From positions 1-14,293 of the forward strand of contig CAKRMK010000052.1 in NCBI GenBank assembly GCA_934364795.1: a DNA stretch of 14,293 bases. Direction: 5' to 3'. The first letter of the stretch is position 1, and every line of letters starts with the position of its first letter. The position numbers and the translations under genes were made by a program. Origin of the DNA: an uncultured Blautia sp. (GTDB lineage: Bacteria; Bacillota; Clostridia; Lachnospirales; Lachnospiraceae). The notes beneath the pieces are model-generated. The model did not search any database. It had not been told where the DNA came from and saw only the letters and a list, made by a program, of their open reading frames with translations. Shown here one piece after another: positions 7,398-14,293 of the stretch.

Positions 7398-8534
7398 ATG
7401 AGAGAAGATAAAAAAATAGCAGAAATATTTGGAAAACTGGTGTCTATTGATTCTCCGTCTTTGAAAGAACGCAAGATGGCAGATTATCTAAAAAAATTAT
7501 TTGGTGAAATCGGTGTTTTCTTGGAAGAAGACCAGACACAGGAAATAACAGGATCAAATGCAGGAAATTTGTTTGCAAGGGTGGAGGGCGTATCAGGAAG
7601 TGAACCGCTTCTTCTGGGAGTACATATGGACACAGTAGAGCCTGCATGTAATAAAAAAGCAGTTTTCCATCCAGATGGAACTGTGACAAGTGATGGAACT
7701 ACCGTACTTGGAGCAGATGATCTGGCTGGCGTCACCGCAATTTATGAAGCACTGCGTTATCTGAAGGAAAAAAAGATTCCTCACAGAACTGTGGAAGTTC
7801 TTATCACTACAGGAGAAGAATTGTATTGTAAGGGTGCAAATGCGTTTGATTACAGCAAAATCCGGTCCAAAGAAGCTTACGCCCTTGATCTTAGCGGAAA
7901 AATCGGGGCAGCAGCTTATGCGGCTCCAACTTTAATTTCGTTTGTAGCATCTGTACAGGGAAAAGCAGCACATGCCGGATTTTATCCAGAGAAGGGAATT
8001 AACAGCATCCAGGCAGCGGCAAAAGCAATTGCTAGGCTTCCACAGGGCAGAATTGATGAAAATACTACTGCAAATATAGGGATATTTACAGGCGGCGCAG
8101 GAACCAATATTGTTCCGGAAAGCTGTCTGGTCAAAGGTGAGATACGAAGCCTGAATCATGAAAAAGCAATGAAAATTCTAAAGGAATACCATAATGTATT
8201 TCTGGAAGAGGCAAAAAGCGCAGGTGCAAAGCTTGAATGGGAAGAAAAACTGAATATTATTGCATACGAGACAGAGCTTGGTGGAAAAACTGCTGCAAAT
8301 TACAAAAAAGCAGTGGAAAAAGCTGGTTTAAAAGCAGAATTCGAAAAGACATTCGGTGGAAGTGATAATAATGTTTTTGCACAGCATGGAATTCAGGGAC
8401 TGGTAATTGCAACATCCATGAATCAGGTGCACAGCTGCAATGAATATGCCAGCATACCGGAAATCAGGCAGGTAGCGCAGATTCTTGTAAATTTATGTGA
8501 AATAGAGGAAAGCTCTGTTACAAATTTTTCTTGA
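7398..8534 (+). CDS. M20 family metallopeptidase, PepT-like
   Basis: The product is 378 residues and cytoplasmic. AGGAGG (7385-7390) lies 7 bases before ATG 7398. The two-zinc site is complete: H76-x-D78 in GVHMDTVEP, D107 in LGADDLAG, the catalytic and metal-binding pair E140-E141 in TTGEELYCKGA, an Asp in YALDLSG, and the last His in VHSCNEYASI. The dimerisation domain is inserted in the middle (from about residue 175, GKAAHAGFYPEKGIN). Family members are tri- or dipeptidases or related hydrolases. The sequence resembles the peptidase T/YqjE branch more than the YxeP-type N-acyl-cysteine deacetylases. A role in peptide use is likely. A link to the transporter upstream is possible from position, but a terminator separates them. 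I see no clear promoter in the gap. Confidence 0.92.
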   Translation: MREDKKIAEIFGKLVSIDSPSLKERKMADYLKKLFGEIGVFLEEDQTQEITGSNAGNLFARVEGVSGSEPLLLGVHMDTVEPACNKKAVFHPDGTVTSDGTTVLGADDLAGVTAIYEALRYLKEKKIPHRTVEVLITTGEELYCKGANAFDYSKIRSKEAYALDLSGKIGAAAYAAPTLISFVASVQGKAAHAGFYPEKGINSIQAAAKAIARLPQGRIDENTTANIGIFTGGAGTNIVPESCLVKGEIRSLNHEKAMKILKEYHNVFLEEAKSAGAKLEWEEKLNIIAYETELGGKTAANYKKAVEKAGLKAEFEKTFGGSDNNVFAQHGIQGLVIATSMNQVHSCNEYASIPEIRQVAQILVNLCEIEESSVTNFS

Positions 8535-8637
8535 GTGTTTGCAGAAAGCTTTTCGGGGCACGCTTTGCTATCATAAAATGGAAATATATGGATAGGGGAA
8601 AATACAGAGGAGACTATCATTTGTGGTAAGATTCTAG

Positions 8638-8643
8638 TATAAT
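8638..8643 (+). promoter_or_regulatory. Candidate -10 element upstream of the kinase operon
   Basis: A perfect TATAAT (8638-8643) lies about 100 bases before the kinase start. The hexamer 17 bases upstream (TATCAT) is a poor -35, so the promoter is uncertain and may need an activator. It is the only -10-like match seen in this gap. Confidence 0.4.
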
Positions 8644-8668
8644 GTGTTAAAAACTGTTTGAAGAATCA

Positions 8669-8710
8669 TTTCCGCAATCTGTACGTTCCACTTTGCGGAA
8701 AGACTTTTTT
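8669..8710 (+). terminator. Terminator-like hairpin in the gap before the kinase
   Basis: A 9-bp perfect stem TTTCCGCAA/TTGCGGAAA (8669-8677 with 8693-8701) has a 15-base loop, and TTTTTT follows after 3 bases (8705-8710). It could end M20 transcription, 135 bases after that gene's stop. It also lies downstream of the TATAAT at 8638, so it could be an attenuator in the kinase 5' leader. Confidence 0.6.
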
Positions 8711-8742
8711 AAACATGCTATAGAGAAAGGAGGGAATCGTGC

Positions 8743-10476
8743 ATGGATAAAGAGGTTCCGGTTTCTGTATGGCCGGAGTGGAAGCTTGTGGAGAAAATAG
8801 GCGAAGGTTCTTTCGGCAAGGTATATAAGGCGAAGCGGACAGAACGCGGCCGTTCTTTTTATTCCGCAATTAAGATCATTTCCATTCCCGGAAGTAAAGG
8901 AGAACTTGACAGCGTAAGAGCAGAGATGGACAACGAGCAGTCTACCAGAGAATATTTCCGAAACCTGGTGGAAGACTGTGTTCAGGAAATCTATACTATG
9001 GAACATTTTTGCGGAAATTCCCATGTAGTCTCCTTTGAAGATTTTAAAATTGTAGAATATCTTGATGAAATTGGTTGGGATATTTCCATAAGAATGGAAT
9101 ATCTGACCAGCTTTATGGATTATTGCACAGGCAAGGAGCTTACAGAAAAAGAAGTAATAAAGCTTGGCTGTGATTTAAGTATGGCACTGATTTACTGTAG
9201 GAAACTGAATATTATTCATCGCGATGTGAAGCCGGAGAATATATTTGTGTCCAGATTTGGTGATTTTAAACTGGGTGATTTTGGAATTGCCCGGGAACAG
9301 GCATATACCGTGGGGAGCATGTCCAAGAAAGGTACATATTCCTACATGGCTCCGGAAATTTATAAAGGTGAGAAATATGACAGCAGTGTGGATATTTATT
9401 CACTTGGACTTGTTTTATATAAATTGATGAATCAGAACAGGCTGCCTTTCTTATCCCTTGATAAGCAGCTGATCACATACAGAGATAAGGAAAATGCTCT
9501 GGCAAAAAGAATGGCAGGAGAGAAGATACCGGCTCCATCTAAGGCCAGTGCTGCTTTTTCTCATATTATATTAAAAGCATGTTCTTATGAGCCAGCCAGA
9601 CGTTACCAGAGACCGGAGGATATGCTGCGTGACCTGGAGAGTCTGCGGCTGGCTCCTGTAAGTGCAGAGAAAGAATGGGAGAAATCACAGTGGGAACTGG
9701 CAGATGCCGGTACACTTGAGAAGGACCAGCGAAGGTATCACAGGGAGGAAACACAGCCTGAAGAACAGGAAAAGACTTATGTAGCTTCTGATCCGCAGAC
9801 GGAGAATGTGATTCGCGAGGAAGAAATGCAGAAAGGAAAGCCTTCGAAGGTTTCCCAGAATTCTGCCAGGTATCCACAAAGAAAGAAAAAAAGCGAAAAA
9901 ACTCCAGGAAAGCAGCAGCCTCCACAAAGACAGATATCTCCATGGACAGTGTCTCTTACAGTGGTAGCATTGGCTGCGTGTATCATTATGGGTGTTTATA
10001 TGAAGCTTATTCACGATGAGGATAAGAAGGCACAGAATAATGAGAGCGTAATGGAGGTACTGGAGGCTAATGATAACAGTACAGCCCAGATTGATGATTT
10101 TTCCACAGCCATTCAGACTGTCAAGGAGCAGGCAAATACCATTGTAGAAGAATTATCCGATTGTAAAGAAGTTGGGAAAGAAGGAGATCGTCTTCGCTAT
10201 TATGACAATAATGGCAAGCTTGTGAAAGCACTGATTTATCCGGAAAGCTCTGAAGACGGAGTTTATGAGGAATATTATTACTGGGATGAACGGCTTTTCT
10301 TTGCATATATATGGTCTGGCAATAAGAAAGAACTGTATTATTATGACAATCGTGGAAAACTGATCCGATGGATTGATACAGATGGGGTTGTTCACGATAA
10401 GGAAAATGACAGTACAGAGTATACCAAACATGGCGAGAAATACTGGAAAAATGCTTTGGAACAGCTGGATGAGTAA
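8743..10476 (+). CDS. Membrane-spanning serine/threonine protein kinase (non-PASTA)
   Basis: The product is 577 residues. A strong ribosome site (AAAGGAGGG) supports ATG 8743. The Hanks-type kinase domain (about residues 13-300) is intact: G-loop GEGSFGKV (20-27), catalytic Lys44 in AIKI, HRDVKPEN (His159, Asp161), DFG 179-181 and APE 203-205, with a plausible activation loop (SMSKKGTYSY). A charged low-complexity linker (about 305-398) leads to one transmembrane helix at about 402-420 (TVSLTVVALAACIIMGVYM). The ~155-residue external part lacks the PASTA repeats of PrkC/PknB and instead has Tyr-rich strands, with YYDNNGKLV (486-494) and YYDNRGKLI (533-541) as repeated units. It probably senses an external or cell-wall signal. 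It heads an operon with a PP2C phosphatase 15 bases downstream, the usual bacterial pairing. Target proteins cannot be told from the sequence. Confidence 0.94.
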   Translation: MDKEVPVSVWPEWKLVEKIGEGSFGKVYKAKRTERGRSFYSAIKIISIPGSKGELDSVRAEMDNEQSTREYFRNLVEDCVQEIYTMEHFCGNSHVVSFEDFKIVEYLDEIGWDISIRMEYLTSFMDYCTGKELTEKEVIKLGCDLSMALIYCRKLNIIHRDVKPENIFVSRFGDFKLGDFGIAREQAYTVGSMSKKGTYSYMAPEIYKGEKYDSSVDIYSLGLVLYKLMNQNRLPFLSLDKQLITYRDKENALAKRMAGEKIPAPSKASAAFSHIILKACSYEPARRYQRPEDMLRDLESLRLAPVSAEKEWEKSQWELADAGTLEKDQRRYHREETQPEEQEKTYVASDPQTENVIREEEMQKGKPSKVSQNSARYPQRKKKSEKTPGKQQPPQRQISPWTVSLTVVALAACIIMGVYMKLIHDEDKKAQNNESVMEVLEANDNSTAQIDDFSTAIQTVKEQANTIVEELSDCKEVGKEGDRLRYYDNNGKLVKALIYPESSEDGVYEEYYYWDERLFFAYIWSGNKKELYYYDNRGKLIRWIDTDGVVHDKENDSTEYTKHGEKYWKNALEQLDE

Positions 10477-10491
10477 ACAAAGAGGATTGGA

Positions 10492-11316
10492 ATGACATAT
10501 CATATCAACTATGCCTATGCCTGCCATGCAGGGAAAGTGCGTACAAATAATGAAGATAATTTCTGGTGCTGCGGAGAAAGTCTTCCGGCTGAAAATCAGG
10601 GCCTAAAAGAAATCCATACAGGGATGAAGATGCGGGAAAATGTGCCGGTTATGGCAGTTTTTGACGGAATGGGCGGTGAAAGCCAGGGAGAGATGGCGGC
10701 TTATCTTGCATCCGCAGAGTTTGGAAAATATTATAATTCTCACAAAAAGAGCCTGAAAAAGAGTCCGGAGCTTTTTCTCCAGGAAGCCTGCCAGGTGATG
10801 AATGAGGCTGTTTGCAGATACAGTAGAGAGAACCGGATTGCATCCATGGGAACGACTGTGGCTCTGACGGTTTTTGGAAGGAAAAATATTTATATCTGTA
10901 ATCTTGGAGACAGCAGAATTTATCTGATTAACAAAGAAGGAATCCAACAGATTTCCCGGGATCATGTCCTTGGGACATACAGGTTTGGTAAGGCACCGCT
11001 AACACAATTCCTAGGAATTGAGGAAGAAGAAATGAAGCTTGAGCCAGCTGTGAAAACTGTGGAATATGAAGCGGGAAGTCGTTTTTTGCTGTGTTCAGAC
11101 GGAGTGACAGATATGCTGGCAGAAGCGGAAATCATGGAAATTATGGAAAGGAATTCTTCTGTGGAGGCAGCAGCCGGGGCATTGCTGGAAAGAGTACTGG
11201 AAAAAGGGGCAAGAGACAATGCTACAATCATTTTATGCGAGATAGAACAGGATACACATCCTTTACGTTCCTGGTTTTTACAGAATAAAAAAGAAAATGA
11301 AGGTGATAGATTATGA
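10492..11316 (+). CDS. PP2C-type serine/threonine protein phosphatase
   Basis: The product is 274 residues and cytoplasmic. AGAGGA about 6 bases before ATG 10492 supports the start. The metal-dependent phosphatase motifs are all present: RTNNEDN (17-23), the metal-binding DGMGG (Asp58, Gly59), the GTTVAL strand, NLGDSRIYLI, SDGVTD (Asp203) and RDNATIIL (Asp242). The family dephosphorylates Ser/Thr residues using Mn or Mg. Sitting between the kinase and the 11313 gene, it is probably the antagonist of the kinase. Its last 4 bases overlap the next start (ATGA), showing translational coupling. Confidence 0.95.
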   Translation: MTYHINYAYACHAGKVRTNNEDNFWCCGESLPAENQGLKEIHTGMKMRENVPVMAVFDGMGGESQGEMAAYLASAEFGKYYNSHKKSLKKSPELFLQEACQVMNEAVCRYSRENRIASMGTTVALTVFGRKNIYICNLGDSRIYLINKEGIQQISRDHVLGTYRFGKAPLTQFLGIEEEEMKLEPAVKTVEYEAGSRFLLCSDGVTDMLAEAEIMEIMERNSSVEAAAGALLERVLEKGARDNATIILCEIEQDTHPLRSWFLQNKKENEGDRL

Positions 11317-12542
11317 AAAATCGTATGCAGGATCTGGATTTCGAACAGACAGTAGCCTTTGATTCTGTGAAGGATTTCGAATTTACCAGAAGAGCAGCAC
11401 AGAAGTTCCGCCAGGTAGTAAGTCTGGAAGGGTTTGAAGAGGAAGATGCAGAGGTGATCTTTCATTATCTGTATAAGGAACTGGAGCTTGTTTCTTTTGG
11501 AGATCATCTGAAGCGATATATATATGAGAGAGCCGGACTTGAAGAGCCTTTTGCAGAAGTACCCCAGGAAGTTTACAGAGACATTGCGGTAGATTCCTTT
11601 AAGGAGACATATACGCCGAAATCTATGAATCCCACATCTACGAAGCTTCCGGCACTGGTAAATAACTGGCTTACCCAGGCATCCGTGAAGCGTGAAACAG
11701 TATTTTTGCTTGGATTTGGGCTTCGTATGTCAGCTGAGGATGTGTCTGATTTTTTGACCAGAGTATTAAAGGAACAGGATTTTGATTTCCATAATCCGGA
11801 GGAAGTGATTTACTGGTACTGTTATAGTAAACAGCTCCCTTACAGTAAAGCAGAAGAATTTAAAGAATACTATAAAACATTAAAACCGGCAGAAAATAAA
11901 AGCGCTGTGGCAGATGTTTTAAGTGGAAAGCTGGCGATAGATACACAGGAAAAACTTTTTAAATATCTTGCATGTCTGAAAGCTGGCTGGGATGATCCAA
12001 TGAATGAAAAAAGCCAGGCGTTTCAGGAGTTCTGCCGCCTTTTACAGCGGGCAAAAGAGATTATCGCTGCAATGTATCAAAAGGATGAAGAAGAAAAAGG
12101 GCGGGAGAAAATCTGGCTTTCCAAGAATATTACACCTTCTGATCTGGAAAAGGTGATTTGTAATGGAATTCCTATCAACCAGATGGGAAATCTGAAAAAA
12201 ATGTCCGCTTCCATTCTGGCTAAGCACTTTAGTCAGAAGCGGTTCAGCAGACAGAGAATTACCAATATTCTGAATCATAAATTCCCGGTAGAACGCTTTG
12301 ATCTTCTGACATTGGAGTTTTTTATTGTTTCCCAGGAAATGGAGGACGAAGATCCATATGAGCGTTACCGTCATTTTATAGAAGAAGCACAGGCAATCCT
12401 TAAGAAATGTGGCATGAGTGAGATCTATATTGTGAATCCTTACGAATGCTTTCTGTTAATGTGTCTTCTTACAGACTGCCCGTTGGCGGTATTTTCAGAA
12501 ATCTGGGAAAAATCTTATGAGGAATCACCGGCAGGAGAATGA
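11313..12542 (+). CDS. Protein of unknown family in the kinase/phosphatase operon
   Basis: The product is 409 residues. I do not recognise a family. It appears soluble and mostly alpha-helical, with no signal peptide or membrane segment, and it is rich in Glu, Lys, Phe and Tyr. The N terminus DLDFEQTVAFDSVKDFEF places a Thr and a Ser among acidic residues, which could be kinase target sites. The middle contains helical stretches such as VFLLGFGLRMSAEDVSDFL. After a Lys/Glu-rich stretch (about 255-270) the C-terminal third contains LAKHFSQKRFSRQRITNIL, which might form a helix-turn-helix-like or other binding unit; this is a weak impression. The start overlaps the PP2C stop by 4 bases, with AAGGTG upstream. 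Strict coupling suggests it is a partner, scaffold or substrate of the kinase/phosphatase pair. Confidence 0.85.
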   Translation: MKNRMQDLDFEQTVAFDSVKDFEFTRRAAQKFRQVVSLEGFEEEDAEVIFHYLYKELELVSFGDHLKRYIYERAGLEEPFAEVPQEVYRDIAVDSFKETYTPKSMNPTSTKLPALVNNWLTQASVKRETVFLLGFGLRMSAEDVSDFLTRVLKEQDFDFHNPEEVIYWYCYSKQLPYSKAEEFKEYYKTLKPAENKSAVADVLSGKLAIDTQEKLFKYLACLKAGWDDPMNEKSQAFQEFCRLLQRAKEIIAAMYQKDEEEKGREKIWLSKNITPSDLEKVICNGIPINQMGNLKKMSASILAKHFSQKRFSRQRITNILNHKFPVERFDLLTLEFFIVSQEMEDEDPYERYRHFIEEAQAILKKCGMSEIYIVNPYECFLLMCLLTDCPLAVFSEIWEKSYEESPAGE

Positions 12543-12550
12543 GCTTTTTC

Positions 12551-12585
12551 AAACAGGCTCCAAACGTACTGACTGCCTGTTTTTT
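12551..12585. terminator. Shared terminator between convergent genes
   Basis: An 8-bp stem AAACAGGC/GCCTGTTT (12551-12558 with 12575-12582) is followed by T's to 12585 on the plus strand, ending the kinase operon 8 bases after its last stop codon. On the minus strand the same hairpin overlaps the stop of the serine hydrolase; its T run there is short, so forward termination is stronger. Confidence 0.8.
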
Positions 12586-13786
12586 ATTCGTTGTAGGAAG
12601 AATAAATGATACTGCTAAGCTGTGCAATTGTATTTTGTGCAGCTTGAGTATCGTTAAGAGTTTCTGACATAAAGCATATGACCAGATCATTTCCAAGAGC
12701 AGTATTATAAAGAATTCCCGCATCATTTTCTACATCAGAAAGTTCCCCTGTTTTATTTGCAACCTGTACGCCGGCAGGAAGCGCTGCCGGAATTTTGTTG
12801 GTACGTTGTTGCTGTTTCAGCAGAGCATACATATCTTCGGCATGAGAAAGCCCTGAACTTTGGGATGTGCCGTTACAAATCTCATAAATTTCTTTCAAAA
12901 ATTTCCCACAGTCTGCTACAGAAGTGTAATTATCTCCATACTCTTTACTGGCCAAAAGTAACCTGCCCATAGATGTACTGGTGTACCCATGTTCCTGACA
13001 AAAGGTATTAATCCTGGACATCCCTGTGCTGGAATCACCGTTTCCCAGAAATGATACCAGGGTATTGGCGGCATCATTATCGCTGACAGTGATCATGGAA
13101 CTTAAATTTGTGTTTAATGTGTCAGCACCATATTGCTGGCTTAAGGTTTCGTAATTTTCGTAAACAGCACCCATAATATAAAGCTTGATCAGACTTGCAG
13201 CCTGCATCTGGCTTTCGTTAATGGTGCCCTGTGTACCGGTAGAAAGATCGCAGACATAGACACTCCAGGAACCGTTGGAAACAGGAAGCTGGCCTTTGAT
13301 CTGGGAAAGAAGGGTACGTAAAGTTTCGTCTGAATTATTTGCAAAAGCAGAACTTCCATGAGAGGGCGAAATAGTTCCCTGACTATTTGCCTCTGTTTCA
13401 GAAGATTCGCCGGGATCAGATGCTTTTGAAGAATCTGATGGCATAGGACCGGCGCTTTCACGGGTATCTGTGGCGTCAGAATCATTAGATGCTGAATTAT
13501 CAGATTCAGAATTATTGGAATTAGAAGAATCACTGTTATAAGATTCATCAAAAGAAGGACCATAAAAAAGCTGGGAATCTTCGTCAGAGTCAGATGCATA
13601 AGAGACATCAGAAGTAAATCCCTCTTTTTCAAGTGCTTCGGTATTGGAGCCAAAAAATCCCTGTGCTTCCTCCCTATTATTGCGGTCATAGGAAAGATAT
13701 AGGATAATCCCACAGGCAAGGACTGCTATTATACCAAGAAGCATCAAAAGATAAGAAGAAACAGGTTTGTTTTTTTTATTTTTCAT
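12584..13786 (-). CDS. Membrane-anchored serine hydrolase of the class A beta-lactamase/PBP fold
   Basis: The product is 400 residues. The ATG at 13786 is preferred because AAAGGA lies just upstream; a TTG seven codons earlier would run through that site. After a Lys-rich N terminus, one transmembrane helix (about 10-33) has no lipobox or clear cleavage site, so the protein is probably anchored with its body outside. A Ser/Asn/Asp/Glu-rich linker (about 65-155) spans the wall. The C-terminal catalytic domain shows S198-L-I-K201 (SxxK nucleophile), S235-D-N237 (SxN) and K345-T-G347 (KTG). These fit the 'beta-lactamase2' family. Such proteins may be D,D-peptidases, esterases or inactive sensors; I do not claim antibiotic resistance. 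It has its own promoter and converges on the kinase operon, which could be involved in cell-wall signalling, though this is inference. Confidence 0.88.
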   Translation of the reverse strand: MKNKKNKPVSSYLLMLLGIIAVLACGIILYLSYDRNNREEAQGFFGSNTEALEKEGFTSDVSYASDSDEDSQLFYGPSFDESYNSDSSNSNNSESDNSASNDSDATDTRESAGPMPSDSSKASDPGESSETEANSQGTISPSHGSSAFANNSDETLRTLLSQIKGQLPVSNGSWSVYVCDLSTGTQGTINESQMQAASLIKLYIMGAVYENYETLSQQYGADTLNTNLSSMITVSDNDAANTLVSFLGNGDSSTGMSRINTFCQEHGYTSTSMGRLLLASKEYGDNYTSVADCGKFLKEIYEICNGTSQSSGLSHAEDMYALLKQQQRTNKIPAALPAGVQVANKTGELSDVENDAGILYNTALGNDLVICFMSETLNDTQAAQNTIAQLSSIIYSSYNE

Positions 13787-13830
13787 AAATATTATCCTTT
13801 CAGTCAAATGAACTGTATTGTAAGCTGTTT

Positions 13831-13872
13831 GATATCTGCGAATTGTACTGCAGCAAAGAAGTTCTTACAATT
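13831..13872. repeat. Diverged repeat copy A (pairs with 13916-13957)
   Basis: This 42-base stretch aligns without gaps to 13916-13957, matching at about 28 of 42 positions by my hand count. The conserved blocks are GATAT, CGAAT, GCAAAG and CAATT, and many differences are transitions. It appears to be a degraded copy of part of the element to its right. Confidence 0.5.
13842..13870 (-). promoter_or_regulatory. Sigma-A promoter of the serine hydrolase
   Basis: On the minus strand TTGTAA (13870-13865) and TACAAT (13847-13842) are exactly 17 bases apart. Transcription would start near 13835, about 49 bases before the ATG at 13786. The promoter falls inside a degenerate repeat copy (13831-13872). 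Confidence 0.7.
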
Positions 13873-13886
13873 TTTTATATGAGGTT

Positions 13887-14062
13887 AGGGTCAAAATGTA
13901 TTTTATCCCTGACTTGATATTCACGAATAACTCCGCTGCAAAGCAGCTCCCGCAATTCTCGAACATTCGGAATCTGCTGATTTAACTTCCTCATGTTCGG
14001 CGGGTAAGGGGTTCAAAAGCCTTATCATGCAAGCATGAACGGCTTTTTGACCTTTTGACCCT
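13887..14062. repeat. Inverted-repeat-bounded intergenic element, ~176 bp
   Basis: The ends are perfect 10-base inverted repeats, AGGGTCAAAA (13887-13896) and TTTTGACCCT (14053-14062). Inside are CTGC AAA GCAG, a separated pair CGAACAT/ATGTTCG, and a long hairpin GGTTCAAAAGCC/GGCTTTTTGACC (14010-14021 with 14041-14052, 11 of 12 paired), itself holding CATGCAAGCATG. TTTTGACC occurs twice in tandem (14045-14060). There is no ORF. It looks like a short non-autonomous mobile or REP/BIME-like element; whether it recurs in the genome cannot be seen here. Confidence 0.6.
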
Positions 14063-14265
14063 GATATCATTATAATAATGCATAATGGTATGTGCAATGT
14101 AAAGTTATGTTTCCTTGCAGATTATTGTGCTGCTTACTCTGCTTCCAGTAACATAATATTTTTGTTTCTCGTTGTACTATTAAATAAGAAGTAATACCTT
14201 TTTTAGTTTACTGCGGTAAATTGTAAAAACCTTGAAAAAATAAGGAAAAATTGCAGAAAAACACC
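14063..14265. other. AT-rich gene-free stretch upstream of the outgoing promoter
   Basis: No ORF with a ribosome site, RNA gene or strong hairpin is seen. One weak 6-bp inverted repeat CATTAT/ATAATG lies at 14068-14087. The last ~60 bases carry A tracts (GAAAAAATAAGGAAAAATTGCAG region, 14233-14260) that could serve as an UP element for the promoter that follows. Confidence 0.6.
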
Positions 14266-14293
14266 TTGACAGAGATATGCAGACAGGATATAA
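14266..14293 (+). promoter_or_regulatory. Consensus sigma-A promoter firing out of the window
   Basis: A perfect TTGACA (14266-14271), a 17-base spacer and TATAA (14289-14293, cut by the window edge) lie behind A-tract DNA. This is the strongest promoter match in the window. It would drive a gene or a stable RNA operon to the right that is not visible here. Confidence 0.8.

Noticed and set aside
7398..8534. N-acyl-cysteine deacetylase (YxeP type) completing a Bacillus-like pathway
   Set aside because: Motifs (HMDTVEP, ADDLAG, TTGEELYCKGA) fit the peptidase T branch, and a strong terminator separates the gene from the transporter operon.
12584..13786. Antibiotic-resistance beta-lactamase
   Set aside because: The fold motifs fit, but the membrane anchor, long linker and chromosomal context favour a housekeeping cell-wall or unknown hydrolase; resistance cannot be read from the sequence.
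13887..14062. CRISPR array or attachment site
   Set aside because: There are no regularly spaced repeats, only inverted ends and palindromes, and no integrase or cas gene is in the window.

Overview
The window looks like a chromosomal segment of a low-to-mid-GC Firmicute, most likely a gut Lachnospiraceae-type Clostridium relative. This rests on the RpoC sequence style, the AGGAGG ribosome binding sites, consensus sigma-A promoters with 17-base spacers, and a transmembrane Ser/Thr kinase with a PP2C partner. The family assignment is inference from sequence style; no database was searched.

Layout. (1) Bases 1-2463 are the 3' two thirds of rpoC, ended by a strong terminator at 2486-2525. (2) Bases 2597-7210 form a transcription unit with its own consensus promoter (TTGCAT-17-TATAAT). 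It opens with a 35-residue ORF carrying six consecutive Cys codons (eight Cys in all), then a terminator-like hairpin. After that come a glutathionyl-hydroquinone-reductase-like protein, a periplasmic-type amino acid binding protein, a GNAT acetyltransferase, a permease and an ATPase, and then a terminator. (3) A structured intergenic stretch precedes a PepT-like M20 peptidase (7398-8534). (4) A three-gene signalling operon (8743-12542) encodes a membrane Ser/Thr kinase, a PP2C phosphatase and a protein of unknown family. (5) A convergent gene (12584-13786, minus strand) encodes a membrane-anchored serine hydrolase of the class A beta-lactamase/PBP fold. (6) The last ~490 bases hold no gene. 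They contain the hydrolase promoter, an inverted-repeat-bounded element of ~176 bp with a diverged partial copy beside it, and a consensus promoter at the right edge firing out of the window.

The most interesting object is the leader at 2632-2915. The poly-Cys ORF, the hairpin with a U tract, the lack of a visible promoter between that hairpin and the next gene, and a set of short alternative pairings together resemble classical ribosome-mediated attenuation (as in his or trp leaders), here keyed to Cys codons. The operon behind it looks like a cystine or sulfur-compound uptake and processing unit. That fits the leader, and its binding protein contains no Cys at all: even the expected lipobox Cys reads Gly. 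The kinase operon probably senses an extracellular cue through a non-PASTA external domain, with PP2C reversing phosphorylation and the third protein acting as a partner or substrate; this is inference from gene order.
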